A stretch of 64,000 bases of DNA from Favolaschia claudopus (taxonomy: Eukaryota > Basidiomycota > Agaricomycetes > Agaricales > Mycenaceae), in the NCBI GenBank assembly GCA_037176885.1, contig JAWWNJ010000005.1:3100001-3164000 (forward strand), in the 5' to 3' direction. The translations under genes were made by a program, and so were the position numbers. This document shows, in pieces, positions 19,637 to 31,300 of this stretch. Below the pieces are notes generated by a model, which saw only the letters and a list, made by a program, of their open reading frames with translations, had not been told where the DNA came from and did not search any database. How positions within the stretch are numbered: the first letter of the stretch is position 1; each line of letters begins with the position of its first letter.

Positions 19637-21886
19637 ATGGCCAACAATGTCTCTATCAACGTTGGTACGACTTAGATTCCTCTGATTTCTCCAATCCTGA
19701 TCACGATGCTGTGGCAGCTGGCGGTACGGGTGGTGACGGAGGAATCAGCTCATATGGCTTCGCTGGAGGCGGTGGTTTGGGGCAAGGCCCAACCTTAAAT
19801 CAGCACCTCTATGCATATGAGAGTTCTGGTCGAGACGTCACAGTGCGTGATTGACCAGATGCACAAGGGGAGCTAATGGTCCATTTACATACAGACCGGC
19901 CAAAATCGATCTCTTGCTTCTGCGAGCGAGATTTATACATCCGAAATGTTGTTGCAGAAGCGGGGCTATCCCCTCTTTTGCCCGGCGCCACAAGACCACC
20001 ACCCAAATATTAACGGCGGCATCGCTATCGGCGACGTGGGGTGCATCACTTCTGAGGGGGAGTTTGATTACCTCTTCAACGTTTTCTCGTCTGCGAACGC
20101 ACATTGCCCAGACGGATTCGATCCCTTGAAGTTGAATAACCCCAATCGACTCAACACAAGTTCATCAGAGGTCCAGCGAGATGAGTTTGATCCCGTGGCT
20201 TACTTTTCATCTACCGTTCAACATGAAAATGGCGATCCAACGTGTGTATAATTCCCCAGCGACGGAGATAAAGACACTCACCTCATGGTGAAATGTAGAG
20301 AATACATTTTCCACTGCAGCAGTACACACGGAGCTATGCTTACCCTTCCCCGTGGGGCCCACCGACAGCAGCTCAAAAATGGTGTCAAATCATTGCGCCG
20401 ATACGCGATCGAGAATGCCAGAAGCTAGTACCGATACGTTGACAATGATCTTGGGAGAGATATTGACAACGGTGACCTCTTTCTTGTCACGGGGCACGAG
20501 AAAGTGCGGTCGTGGGGTATGGCGCTCTACTCAGAGCATCACAAAAATCAAAAGTTCAGCCTTAGGTTTCGACATGCGCCAGGTGACAGCGCTGGGTATA
20601 CTTGGGTCGATGGATCGCTCAGTCAAATACATCGAGCAAAGTGGAAACAACACGATCCTGTCGACGGACCCTGTAATCAAACGTTGTTCTTGCGGGGGTG
20701 GACACTCAGTCTTTCGTCCGAAGTTTGGCGTCAGGAGTTCACACTGCGCGACAGTTCATCGACTGTTTGGACTTCCTCCATATGGCCGCCGGTCTTGTCG
20801 AGCCTACGACGTGGACTAGGACGCAATACTTCGCCAGCTGTCGGTTTTGGTTGTTATCCGGCCTACACCAAGGTACACGAGACTTTCTTTTTTCAATCGG
20901 AGATCTGAACCCTTTCGGGCCAGATTTGCAATCCATCAGTTCTCATAAATGACTCCATCTTTCGTCAAGTGGGGCTCTGTCCTTTCTATTTCTAACGCCA
21001 ACATTCATCGAGGGTTCAGATTCCATCCGCCACGGTGGCCTTGAGTCATACCGACGATTGGTCGATTCTGCTAGAGAAGGTGTGCAGCGTGCTTTTGAAA
21101 CTTGCCTTTCATATCCACTTTGCTGTAACTCATTATTTCTGTTTCATGGCTTGTTGCAGAATTCCGAAGCTGACCTACTGGAACCATCCAATCTTTATAA
21201 TCACATTGAAGAGCACTTTACTATCAGTGGTGAAGATGGTGAGCTTCATAGCCTTGATCTAAATGGCATCTCAATGAGTGCCACACAGGAGCAGTCTTTC
21301 TCGAGCCGAAAGAGTCCAAGACGAGTTTGGATGAAGAGGATGTTTCCAGTTCAAATGACATGAGCCTCCAATTTAGCTCCGATAAGGATGGTGGCTCCTC
21401 TTCGTTCCAAGAAAACAGCTTCGGTCAAGGGTCCCCGAGTCCGCCGCGTAGTAGGTTAGAATTTCCGAAGTTATACTTTGGGAGCCGCGGCGATGAGATG
21501 GTATGGCCACCTGAGCTCGAAGCTGCTCTCCTCGAAGGCAAGCGACAAGACTTGGCGCTCCGTCGACCGCTTTTTTCATTTACGACTCATCACTGATGTC
21601 GGTTACAGGTCTCAAGAAATATCAACCGCACGACTACAGGGAGATAAAGATGCTCGGACGGCTTCCCGAGCGAAATCGCTTCATCTCGGATTACATTTTC
21701 AAAAAGACCGGGATTACGAGGACACCAAAGCAGGTCGCGTCTCGTCTACAGCAACACAACCCCGTACAATTCTCTCACCCCAACCATGCTGCGCTGAACG
21801 CGTTGAAACGACATGCTTCGGAGCTTAATGACATGGCTCGAAAAGAACTTCAGGAAAAAAAGCCAATATTACATCAAGAAATGTAG
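19637..21886 (+). pseudogene. GDVG-family protein fused to a TEA/ATTS DNA-binding domain, one in-frame stop (copy 1)
   Basis: Nine exons (19637-19664, 19718-19842, 19895-20241, 20299-20872, 20924-20968, 21020-21079, 21160-21238, 21289-21537, 21609-21886) stay in phase for 595 codons. The parts are: a glycine-rich leader (INVAGGTGGDGG to GQGPTLN) like those seen before agaricomycete NLR-type proteins; a domain with RGYPLFCPAP and IAIGDVGCIT...FDYLFNVF; a second half with GRDIDNGDLFLVTGHEKVRSWGM; a short NPSVLIND segment; and ATVALSHTDDW. I know this layout only as an uncharacterised, much-expanded agaricomycete family. The last two exons encode a TEA domain (VWPPELEAALLEG, then RNRFISDYI and TRTPKQVASRLQ), the DNA-binding fold of TEAD/AbaA/Tec1. 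The only lesion is TAG at 20426-20428, where both paralogues have a Trp codon. The last intron is GC-AG. Confidence 0.7.
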
Positions 21887-23036
21887 CCGAAGTCGTAAAT
21901 TGTAATATGAAGTGATAGATATGTCCTTCTGTATGAAATTGCAGTTTCAAATCTATTCCCTGACGCACAGCAACAACTACGATACGCAGTCGAATATCCT
22001 CAGAAAGTTAATTCCATGTTGATCCCACGCCGCGAACCTAGTTTGTAGTCGATTCAATAAAACGCATGGGAAGTTGAATTTAATTAAGACAACCGCAGGT
22101 ACAAGGGGATACTGATCTGCGAAATCGTACTGGGGGTCGAGGTTTTTTTTTGGTTCGGAATAAGAAGTGACCCCAATATATTATTATATCACTATGTACG
22201 AGGATAGATTTTGTTGTAGCATCATGACTGGACAGGTTAAAGACTCACTTGAGCTGCTGAGCAATATCGTGACAGCGAAATTCTATCACTAGTACTCGAC
22301 ACCACCGTACAATTTCATTCAAATTGACAGGGGGGTGCGACACGTGACACGCTGGAACCCGATTCGACAATTCGACACAGCGCGAATTTTAAGTGACACC
22401 CCGCAAAATTTCGGCGAAAAAAATTCCGAGACTCAAAATCAACTCAGAATGGTGTTGCCTTTTTTAGCTCGAATCGACAACCAGTGCGAGAGCAATCTCG
22501 GTGTTCCAGAGTCTGTTGGTTTTCTCTCCTCTGTAACCTTTCACGCCCCGGCATCCACTGGAGCGGAGCTGATTGATAGCTCCATTTGGACCTGGACACA
22601 GCCATGCAGTGTGCATTGAGTGTGCACACTGCTGCCTCTCCCTCTCTTCTCTTCATCCTGCCCGCAAGATGGTGCCACTCGCCGTTGGCGACGTTCTGGA
22701 GAGCCAATTAAGTACTCTCGGCATTGCATCAGTCATTCAAGCAGAACATGACAGAACGGCCTCATTTGGGCCTCATCTCCCCGATCATCATCCTCCTCGC
22801 CATCCCTAGTCTCCCCGTCCCGCGAGCGAGATGCTGCGACGGCAAGCCCGCCTTGTCGTTGTTGCTAACCCTTATTTCTGCTCACGCTGCTCGTGAGTGG
22901 TCTCCTACTCCGGCCCGTCTGCTCTCCCTCGCTGACGATGCACATGTGAGCTACAGTGTGGCCCGAGCGCGACTTCGTACCTTCGGCGGCGGCTTCGGTG
23001 GGGTGTTGTTATGCTTGTGCTGAGGTGGTGGGATGG
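21887..23036. other. intergenic region containing a duplicated block
   Basis: No gene is supported. From about 22540 to 23010 the sequence is clearly similar, in the same order, to 59640-60110, which lies downstream of copies 2 and 3 of the same gene family. The shared block includes CGCAAGATGGTGCC-like and GTGAGTGGTCTCCTAC segments. It thus belongs to the duplicated unit rather than to an independent gene. Confidence 0.5.
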
Positions 23037-23674
23037 GAAGTGCGTAGTGTTGCCGCGGTTAGGTTCGGAACCGATTCCGAACCTGAACCGAACCCGAACC
23101 GCACCTGAATTCAGGTTCGGAAGGGCTGGCTGCACCGAACCGAACCCTAGGTGCGGTTCGGGGTTCGGGGATTTTGGAAGGGGTTCGCACCGGTGCGAAC
23201 CCATACTAAAAATGGTGAATCTTCAATGGAAATAAGATGAATTCTGACCAATTTGTGGTTGATTTCTCGTTGCATAGTTCGTTGTCAGCTGTGAAGCTCT
23301 CCAACCACCTGAACAATGGTCAATATGGGTCAAAATCACTTCAATTTCTCATATAGTGCCCACTGCCCCACCGATATGTTGTGGAATTGAGGGGTTTAAT
23401 GGATGTTTCTAACAATGCAGTCAGTTAGAACATCGAATTACCAAGAAAACAGACCTCTAATGGATCGTCGAACCCAAAATTTGTCCATTTGAACCGTGGG
23501 AAATAGCGTCAGGTTCGAAAAGGTTCGAACCTGTGCGAACCTGTAGCGAACCGAACCTCGGGTTAGGTTCGGGGTTCGCCAAATTGGCCGAACCGAACCC
23601 CAGGTGCGGTTCGGGGTTCGGATTTTTTGGCAAAAAACCGAACCTAACCGAACCCCGGCAACACTAGAAGTGCG
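23037..23674. mobile_element. 622-bp hAT-like MITE with 8-bp target-site duplication
   Basis: The element spans 23045-23666 and is flanked by exact 8-bp repeats GAAGTGCG (23037-23044 and 23667-23674), the hallmark length of the hAT superfamily. Its ends are inverted: TAGTGTTGCCG at the left and CGGCAACACTA at the right. Both subterminal regions are packed with direct and inverted copies of GGTTCGG/CCGAACC, probable transposase-binding repeats. There is no coding capacity, so it is non-autonomous. Confidence 0.85.
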
Positions 23675-25622
23675 GCAGAAAAACGCGGAAGACATGACAC
23701 CGGCACGCACAATGTTTCTTATCGTCTACCTTTGACAACGACAAAGCCGTTTTCCTCCCTCTCAGCTCGACGTTGCATTCTCCGCGAGCTCTCTGCGTCG
23801 CTGCGTGTCACGCTTGTCGACGCCCGCCTAGTCGCCCTCACAGCCCACAGTAACATTGCTCAGTCTAGACTGTATCTTTGGCGTCTACTTCCCGCTGTCG
23901 ACAATCTCCATCGCTTCATGGAGCTGCAGGCTTACGATCTTCGACATCCCGCTGATCGTCGCCCCGCCCCACACCCATCGTATGCGGACCCTATCAACAC
24001 GCCTTCCTCTGCCGAAGTCCGCCAACTACGCCACGTCACATCAACGCCGTCCTCGCCTCGTCTCGTCTCTCCGCTTCTCACTAAGGTCGGACGTCATCGT
24101 CATGACATGACCGCACTTCACAGACCTCACCACTGCAATCTTCGACATCCTGTCGCCGCCCGCACTTGTTGTATGCGTACCATATCACCCCCGTCTCTCG
24201 AGCCAAGGACGAGGTCGAGCGTGAGGTTGGGAGACTCCGGACCTTGAGAGTCGGGAGAGGTGAAGTCGGGCATCAGAAAGTCGGAGGACGGGATTCGTGA
24301 CTCGACGTGAGGTGCCAGGCGCGAGATGACACTCGCCAACAAATTATTGAGACTTGATCAAGACTGCTGCCTCCCCCTCCTCTTCGACGCCTCCTCTCCA
24401 TCATACCCACCACCATCCCCATCTTCGTCCCCGCGATCTCCGCGCTTTACCTTGACGGCCGGCTACGCAGATAGCAAACTCATCGGCGCCTCCTCCTCGT
24501 GATCGTGCTCGTTTTCGCCATCTCCATCTGCGCGATGAAACGCTGACTATAGGGCAACTGTGGAAAACACCCAAGAAATGAAGGGAAATAAATCCCAAAT
24601 CAAATCCCAAATATAATCCTAACCACTATGAGATCGACGTGCGAGGTTCGGGGTTCCAGTCCAGTATAGACTGTGGCAATCCAACTATCCTAATACTCAA
24701 AATATACTAAACTTAAGCTTTCGCGATTGCTGACTTTGTACAGAGAACGTCTATACGAATCCTATGTTGACACAGGAAGTGTGGGTTTCAACAAAGGTTT
24801 GAGATGTAACTCTTCTCAAGAGGTTTAGGTGTTTAAGTTGCTTGTAAAGCCGCCAATATATCACTCGCGAAAGATGTTCGATAACTGTTTCACGCGTCCC
24901 GTAGGTCAAAAGTTCTTATAATTTCACGCGTCCCGTAGGTCAAAGTTCCAATATTCACGCGTACAATTCAAGAGATGATCCAACAGACAGTATATATTGA
25001 CGAAACAAACCAAAGAAAACAAATAAGGTTCTGGAGTTTATCTCGAATGGAGTCCAACGTCTAGTTATTCACGAAGCCAATACTGGCTTGACGCTCACAA
25101 CGAGAGGAGAGAATCCACTAGAGCACCAGTACAGAATACGATGCCTTTTATACCTTTCACTAATAAATAATAAGAGACCGAACAATTGACAAACGGGTAT
25201 ATGGTGAGAGAAACCTAGGGCCCGCCATGCCCTCGCCCTATCCTTGGTGGCCAGAACAGGAAATAGATCAAAAGTGCATTCAATCCACGTCCTTATCCCG
25301 ATCATTATGTTATGACAGTGGCCCGCTGCGGCCTAATCAATATTGCCCAAATTGGCATTAATGGTTGTCCCTCCTCGGACCGTGCTCCTTGATCGTAATA
25401 CGGCGGCAGCCTCCTCGGCATGATGTGTAGTTCCTTGTAAGAATATTCTACGTCCGCAAATCCCTCGTAATTGGTTTATAGAATTATTCGTGAAAGCCTC
25501 TTGCCTCCAGGAAACACTCCTTCTGGCCTTTCGGCATGTTTTTATGAGTCCCAAGTAATATCCCACTCATTGTGCCTTTGGTCGGCACACGGGGCGACTC
25601 CCAATCCTATTCCGGATGGTTA
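23675..25622. other. GC-rich and mixed intergenic DNA
   Basis: No gene is supported. The first part (23700-24550) is rich in CTCGACG/TCGTC-like words similar in style to 60900-62400. At about 24893-24960 the phrase TTCACGCGTCCCGTAGGTCAAA occurs twice. The part around 24760-25320 could be a decayed LTR, but no partner or target duplication was found. Confidence 0.35.
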
Positions 25623-25627
25623 GAGAC

Positions 25628-26150
25628 TGTTATATCCGTGTCGAACAGAGGGACGGAGGACGGGTGGCCGGAGGCCGGAGGCCGGAGAAGACGGAGGACG
25701 GAGGACGGAGGACGGATACGGAGGACGGGTGAAGCGATACCACAGGGGGCTAAGGGTACGCCACTAACTAGACTTCCAAGAAGATAGAGGATTCTGACCA
25801 CGGAGCGATGCGGAGGCAAAGCACGTTAATTTTCAACTGAAGTTACAAGACGAAGTAAATAGGTTTATATACGTATTACGGAGAAAGGCCATATAAGGTA
25901 ATAGTAAGTAAAGACAATAAGAGTTGTAAGCGAAAGAACAATAAAGACAATAGAGACAATAAGAGAGAAGCATACAGGCATAGATCATAGGATTGATTTC
26001 GGGAACGCTCAGAAGACCTTCATTGCGAAAAACCCGATGGGTGTATGCTTCGACGGATGAACCGGAGCACAGAGGACGGACGAATGTAAGTTGGCCGGAG
26101 GCCGGGGGACGGATGGCCGGACGACCGGGCGAAACTGCATGGGCATAACA
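25628..26150 (-). repeat. 3' LTR of the gypsy element
   Basis: 523 bp. Nearly identical to 34781-35310, lacking one GGACGGA unit of an internal GGAGGACGG-rich array and differing at two bases near its outer end. Confidence 0.92.
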
Positions 26151-26337
26151 GTATCCCCCTCTTAAGGTTCCTTGACCCTGAGGAACCTAAGAGTTCTGTG
26201 GAATCAGAATGAGTCGTAGGATGACGAAGGAAGGCCGAAGAGTCCGATAGAATAATTGTTGAACTGCGCATCAAAAAATCACGTGAGTTCGTGGGAAGTT
26301 GAACTTTGCAAAAAAAACTTCTTCTTCCTCTACCACC

Positions 26338-28225
26338 ATGTCGTCCGCCCCGTCCCAATCCCCTGCTCCGTCTCAACCCTCTGCTCCTCCCAAAAACACC
26401 ACTCGCAAGTCTCGTCGGGTGCAACGTCGCCGGACGGACGAGGACGACAAACGACCGGAAGATGTCGTCGCTGCCGACGACGACGACGAATACCGAGCGC
26501 GCAACAAGGAGGCGCACGCGCTCGCGGACCGACTGTACGCCGAGCAACTCGCGGAGGAGGAGAAGAAGATGGCGATGGAGATTGAGAATCTCCGGCAGAA
26601 GACGAAGATGCATGAGCGGCTGAGGGCGCGGTTTGAGGCGGGTGTGGCGGACGAGGAGGATCGCGTCATGGCGGACGATTTCGTGCGCGGGAATTCGTCG
26701 CTGAGGCGCCAAGTCCCGGACGAGCCCATGGACGACGACGACAACAGCTCGGTGCCGGAGGACGCGGACATGCCGGAGGTGGAGCATTTGCCGGAGGAAA
26801 AGACGGAGGTGAAGGGAAAGAAGGGAGGAAAGCGGGGACGGAAGACGGAGGAGTCGGAGGAACGTCCTCGCAAGAAGTTGAGGCCGGAGGATATCGAGTG
26901 GGAGGAGAGAAAGCCGGGTGAGTGTTCGTCCGGTTATGAATTTTGACCTCTAACTCCCATTAGCATGCAAGAATTGCGTGGCGAAGGGCGTCAAATGCCT
27001 CCTCGCCAAAAACAAGAAACAAGACGCTTGCAAGCAATGCGCCGCCGCCCACATCAAGTGCCCGGCCTTGCCGGAGAACGCTGCCCGCCCGCCCATTGTC
27101 AAGAAAAAGCGGGTGGAAGAAGCTCTCAAGGCGAAGTCGGAGGGCCGGACGAAGCCGGAGGCGAAGAGGGGCAAAGCCAAGGTGGGGACGCGCGCCCAAA
27201 CTCCGGCGGGTGGGCCGGACGTTACTCCAACGTCCGCTGCCCGAACGCTGGAGGTGAGAAGACTTCGGGCGCGTGTCACCAGCCTCGAGGGCTTCTGTGA
27301 TTTCATGGCGGATCGGTTTTGCAATCAGTGGGGAGAAGAGATTGGGGAAATTCCGGACGAGGTGGTGGAGTATTTGCAGAGCAGAGGGAAGATGGAAAAG
27401 GAGGCTGAAGAAGACGAGGACAAGGAGGGATATGAGGTGAAGAGCACGATGGACGAGTGGAGGGCGAAGATTTCGCCAGACGTTCCGGAGCAGGAAGAGG
27501 GAGTGGACGTGGACGAAGAAGAACGCGTTCCGGCCCCGGCCCCGGCCCGTCAACCTACCCCCGGCCCATCGCGCCTACCCGCCAGCCCTCGTACTCCCCG
27601 CACTCCCCGCACTCCTCGCACGCCCCATAGCCGCCGAGGGAGGAGCCAAGTGCGTACTCCCAAGTCTGTCCCATCGGTGAGCACTTTTGCCGGACCCTAC
27701 CTTATGCTCAACAAGTACACGGCGTTGTATCAGATGCCGCCGGAGGAGCCGGAGATCAAGCAGGAGCCGGACGATGCAACGAAGGCGTTGAACGCGCTGG
27801 CGATGGAGAACAGTTTGGCGAGGAAGGCGGAGAAGGAGGCGGAGAAGAAAAAGAAAGAGGAATTGGGGAAGTTGATGGCGGAGAAGGCGGAAGCGGAGAA
27901 GCGGAAGGCGGAGGAACGAGAGAGGGAGAAGGAGCTGGAGGAGAAGATCCAAGCGCTCCAGGTGTCGATGGAGAAGGTGAAGGATGAGCCGGAGGAGCAA
28001 GTCGTACCTCCGGCTGAAGTGCCTGTGGGATTTTCGAGGGTTGTCGAACAAGGGAACGTGGTGTTCGTCCTCGATGAGTCGGACGACGAGATGGACGGGA
28101 AGGATGGAGAGGCGGAAGAGGCGGAAGAGACGGAAGAGACCGGAGAGGCGGAAATGGCCGGAGAGGCCGGGGGAAATGAAGAAGAGCCGGTTGTGGGTGG
28201 TGAACAGTCCCAGGCGGACTCGTAA
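26338..28225 (+). CDS. Zn(II)2Cys6 zinc-cluster protein carried antisense in the gypsy element
   Basis: Two exons, 26338-26917 and 26964-28225, join in phase across a 46-nt GTGAGT...TTAG intron to encode 613 residues. Residues 195-226 carry C-X2-C-X6-C-X10-C-X2-C-X6-C, the spacing of the fungal Zn(II)2Cys6 binuclear cluster used for DNA binding. In front is a long, highly charged, basic-acidic region with GRKTEESEERPRKK, a possible nuclear signal. After it come a basic stretch, a predicted helix (LRARVTSLEGFCDFM), an acidic and Pro-rich linker with repeated RTP triplets, and a Glu/Lys-rich coiled coil (about 445-515). The C-terminal tail is acidic. It runs opposite to gag-pol and ends 152 bp from the pol stop. 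There is no transcription-factor middle-homology domain. A regulator or chromatin-associated accessory protein is an inference. Confidence 0.85.
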
Positions 28226-28376
28226 ATAAAATTGAACTTTTGTAAATAAAATCGAATAGCGAACCGAATTGTTTTCTTGGTCCTTTTTGGTGTGAAGTAA
28301 GCCAAGTCGGATGAGCCGGGGGACGGGTGAGCCGGAGGACGGAGGAGCCGGAGGACGGACGAACTCGTTCATCCGG

Positions 28377-31300
28377 CTACCACTCGGGTCCTGGCTTGTC
28401 GGGGTACTTGACGTGGAATTGCGCTAATAACTCGGGCGAATCCATGTCATCAGCAGCAACCCATTCCGAATTGTCGCCAGTGTGAGTCCAACCCTTCCAC
28501 TCTACAAGATAGCGTAGAGGACAACGCCGGAATCGTCTATCGATTTTGGAGTCGAGAATAGCCGACACTTCGTAATGTTCTTCCCCATCGATCACTTCGA
28601 CCGGACCGGGCGGAATATCATTTCGACCGGGGAAGGGATTAGGAAAGTGCGGTTCAAGTGAAGAAACATGGAAGACCGGGTGAATGCGCGAAAGAGCTTT
28701 GGGAAGTTTGATCCGGTACGACGCGCCGGAGGTCTTCTCGAGGACTTCGTAAGGACCGAAGTGCGTCTCAGAGAACTTCTCCGTAGGACGAGTCGTGGCA
28801 ATGAACTCCGTAGAGATGAAGACCTGGTCGCCCGGCTTGATGTCCGGGTCAGGAAGACGTTTCCGGTCAGCAATCTCTTTGTAACGATCCGTAGCAATAG
28901 TGAGCTGCGTACGAAGGTATTCATGAACGGACTGAAGTTCATAAACGTAGTCGCGAGCCTTGTCGACATTGTTGCCTTCGACGGAAGTCTCGTGGAACGT
29001 AAGAGCCGGGTGATAGCCCTTGTTGGCGAAGAATGGCGATATACCGGTGGAAGCGTTCGGAGCGTTGTTGAGAGCGAACTCGCAGAGAGGCAAAAGCTCG
29101 TCCCAGTCGTCCTGGTGGAACGCACAGTACATCCGAATATACTGCTCGACAGTTTGGTTCATGCGCTCCGTCTGCCCGTCCGCCTCCGGATGGTGGCCGG
29201 ACGTGAAGTGCATAGTCATGCCGAGTAGTTCGCCAAGTGCGCGGAAGAAAGCCGATACGAACTCCGTCCCGCGGTCGGAGGTGATGTGGGACGGAACTCC
29301 ATGCTTCGAGAAGACGTGAATAAGAAAGAGCCGGGCGAGTTGGACGGACGTGATGTGGAAATCGCAGGGAATAAGGATAACCTGTTTCGACGCCCGGTCA
29401 ACTATAACGCAAATACAGTTGTACTCGCCAGCAAAAGGAAGGTTTTCAATGAAGTCGATAGAAATAGAATGCCATGGACGGAGAGGGACGGGAAGAGGCC
29501 GGAGGAGTCCATATGGCTTGTGCCTCGGGGCCTTGTTGCGCTTGCATTGAGTACAGGATCGACAATAATCCCGGACGAACGTTCGCATGCCGGGCCAGGC
29601 GTATTCGCGCCGGACGAGAGCCAATGTTCGGTTCTGTCCAAAATGGCCGGAGAGAATATGGTCATGCTTGTTCTGAAGAACACGTACGCGTAGGATGTCG
29701 GGAGTATCGCCAGAAACCTGCGGGACATAGACGCGGTTGTTGAGTAAGAGTAGGCCAGTTGCGTCAAGAGTCCAGCGCGTGGTGCCGGAGGAGCCGGAGG
29801 ATGCGATATCGAGTCCGGCTGCTGCAGCGGGGTCGTCGGGATAATGGGATTTGATGTCGCGGTGAAGCTGCTCCGTGTCCATTACAGCTGAAGCACGAAG
29901 ACAAACATCTTCAAGGTAGGTCGCATTGAGAGACGCGGTCAACTGATCGGAGGAAAAGATGGGCCGAAAATTTTGAGGATTGACTTTACTGAAGGCCGTA
30001 TCCCCCTCTTTCGGATAGACGTCCCATCGTCTAGTTAACGTGTCCGGCTTACCACCCAATCGTCCCGGACGAAAGCGAATTACCATATTAAAATGGCAGA
30101 GGAACTCGGACCAGCGGACTTGGCGACGAGTAAGAGTCTTGGTCGTCGCGAAGTATTCGAGATTCTTGTGGTCCGTGACAACGTCGATAGGATGTGCGGT
30201 TCCCTCGAGATAATGACGCCAATGAGTAAAGCAATCAAAAATAGCGAGAAGTTCCTTATCGTGCGTGTCGTAGTTTAGTTCCGGAGGAGTAAAGGTCCGG
30301 CTCCGGAACGCCACTGGATGCATTTCGCCGTCATCTCCCAGAATGGAGAGAATACCAGCGAGAGCATAGTCGGAGGCGTCAGTCTCGACCATGCATTCGC
30401 GACCAGGAATCCAGTGGGCTAAAATCGGCGCCTTGGTGAAGGCAGCCTTGAGAGTGTCGAACGCGTGCTGACAGGCCGGACTCCAATCCCACCGGGCCGC
30501 TGCCCGGGTGAGCCGGGTGAGCGGGACAGTGATGCCGGAGTAGCCATAGATGAAACGACGGTAGAAATTGCAAAAACCAAGGAAGGATTGAACGTCCTTC
30601 ACTTTCCGGGGGACGGGCCAGTCAGTGATAGCGGAGATCTTCTCCTCCGACATGCGGAAACCGTCCGGCGACAGAATGTAGCCGAGGTATTCGCAAGTCG
30701 TAACACCGAACTCGCACTTCGGAAGCTTGCAGTACAAGCCAGCCTTCCGAAGGCGACTGAGCACTTCACGAACGTGCTCAGTATGCTTGGACGGGTCGTC
30801 GGAGTAGACCAAGATATCGTCGAGATAGACGACGACGTAAACGTCCAAGAGATCGGCGAAGAGGGTGTTAAGGAATCGCTGAAAGGCGGCCGGAGCATTG
30901 GAAAGTCCCTCCGGCACGGCTCTGAAGTTATAAGAGCCATACCGGGTACGAAAAGCGGTTTTGTACTCATCTCCTGCGGCAATCCGGAGCAAATGATATG
31001 CGTGCCGGAGATCCAGTTTCGTATAAATTCGAGCCTTTCCCGGTGCGTCAAGAAGGTCCGCGATGAGAGGAAGCGGATAGCGGTCCTTCTTAGTGATACG
31101 ATTGAGGCCACGGTAGTCGACGCAGAGCCGGAGACTTCCGTCCTTCTTTTTAGCGAAAAGGATCGGAGCTCCATGCGAGGAACGAGCCGGAAAGATGAAG
31201 TCCGACTTTAGGTTCTTGTCGATGAACTCCCGGAGCGCAGCAAGCTCGGCCGGAGAAAGGGAATAGATGGGACCGACCGGAGGCTCCGCGCCATCGATAG

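Noticed and set aside
24620..24670. Possible tRNA-like sequence (GAGGTTCGGGGTTCCAGTCC resembles a B box)
   Set aside because: No acceptor stem, no anticodon arm and no A box at the right spacing could be drawn.
24760..25320. Possible solo LTR starting TGTTGACA and ending TTATGACA
   Set aside because: No second copy in the window and no target-site duplication found.
26020..28372. Long minus-strand frames across the Zn(II)2Cys6 gene
   Set aside because: They are antisense shadows of the purine-rich charged coding sequence; the plus strand has the Cys cluster, ATG, splice sites and a sensible composition.
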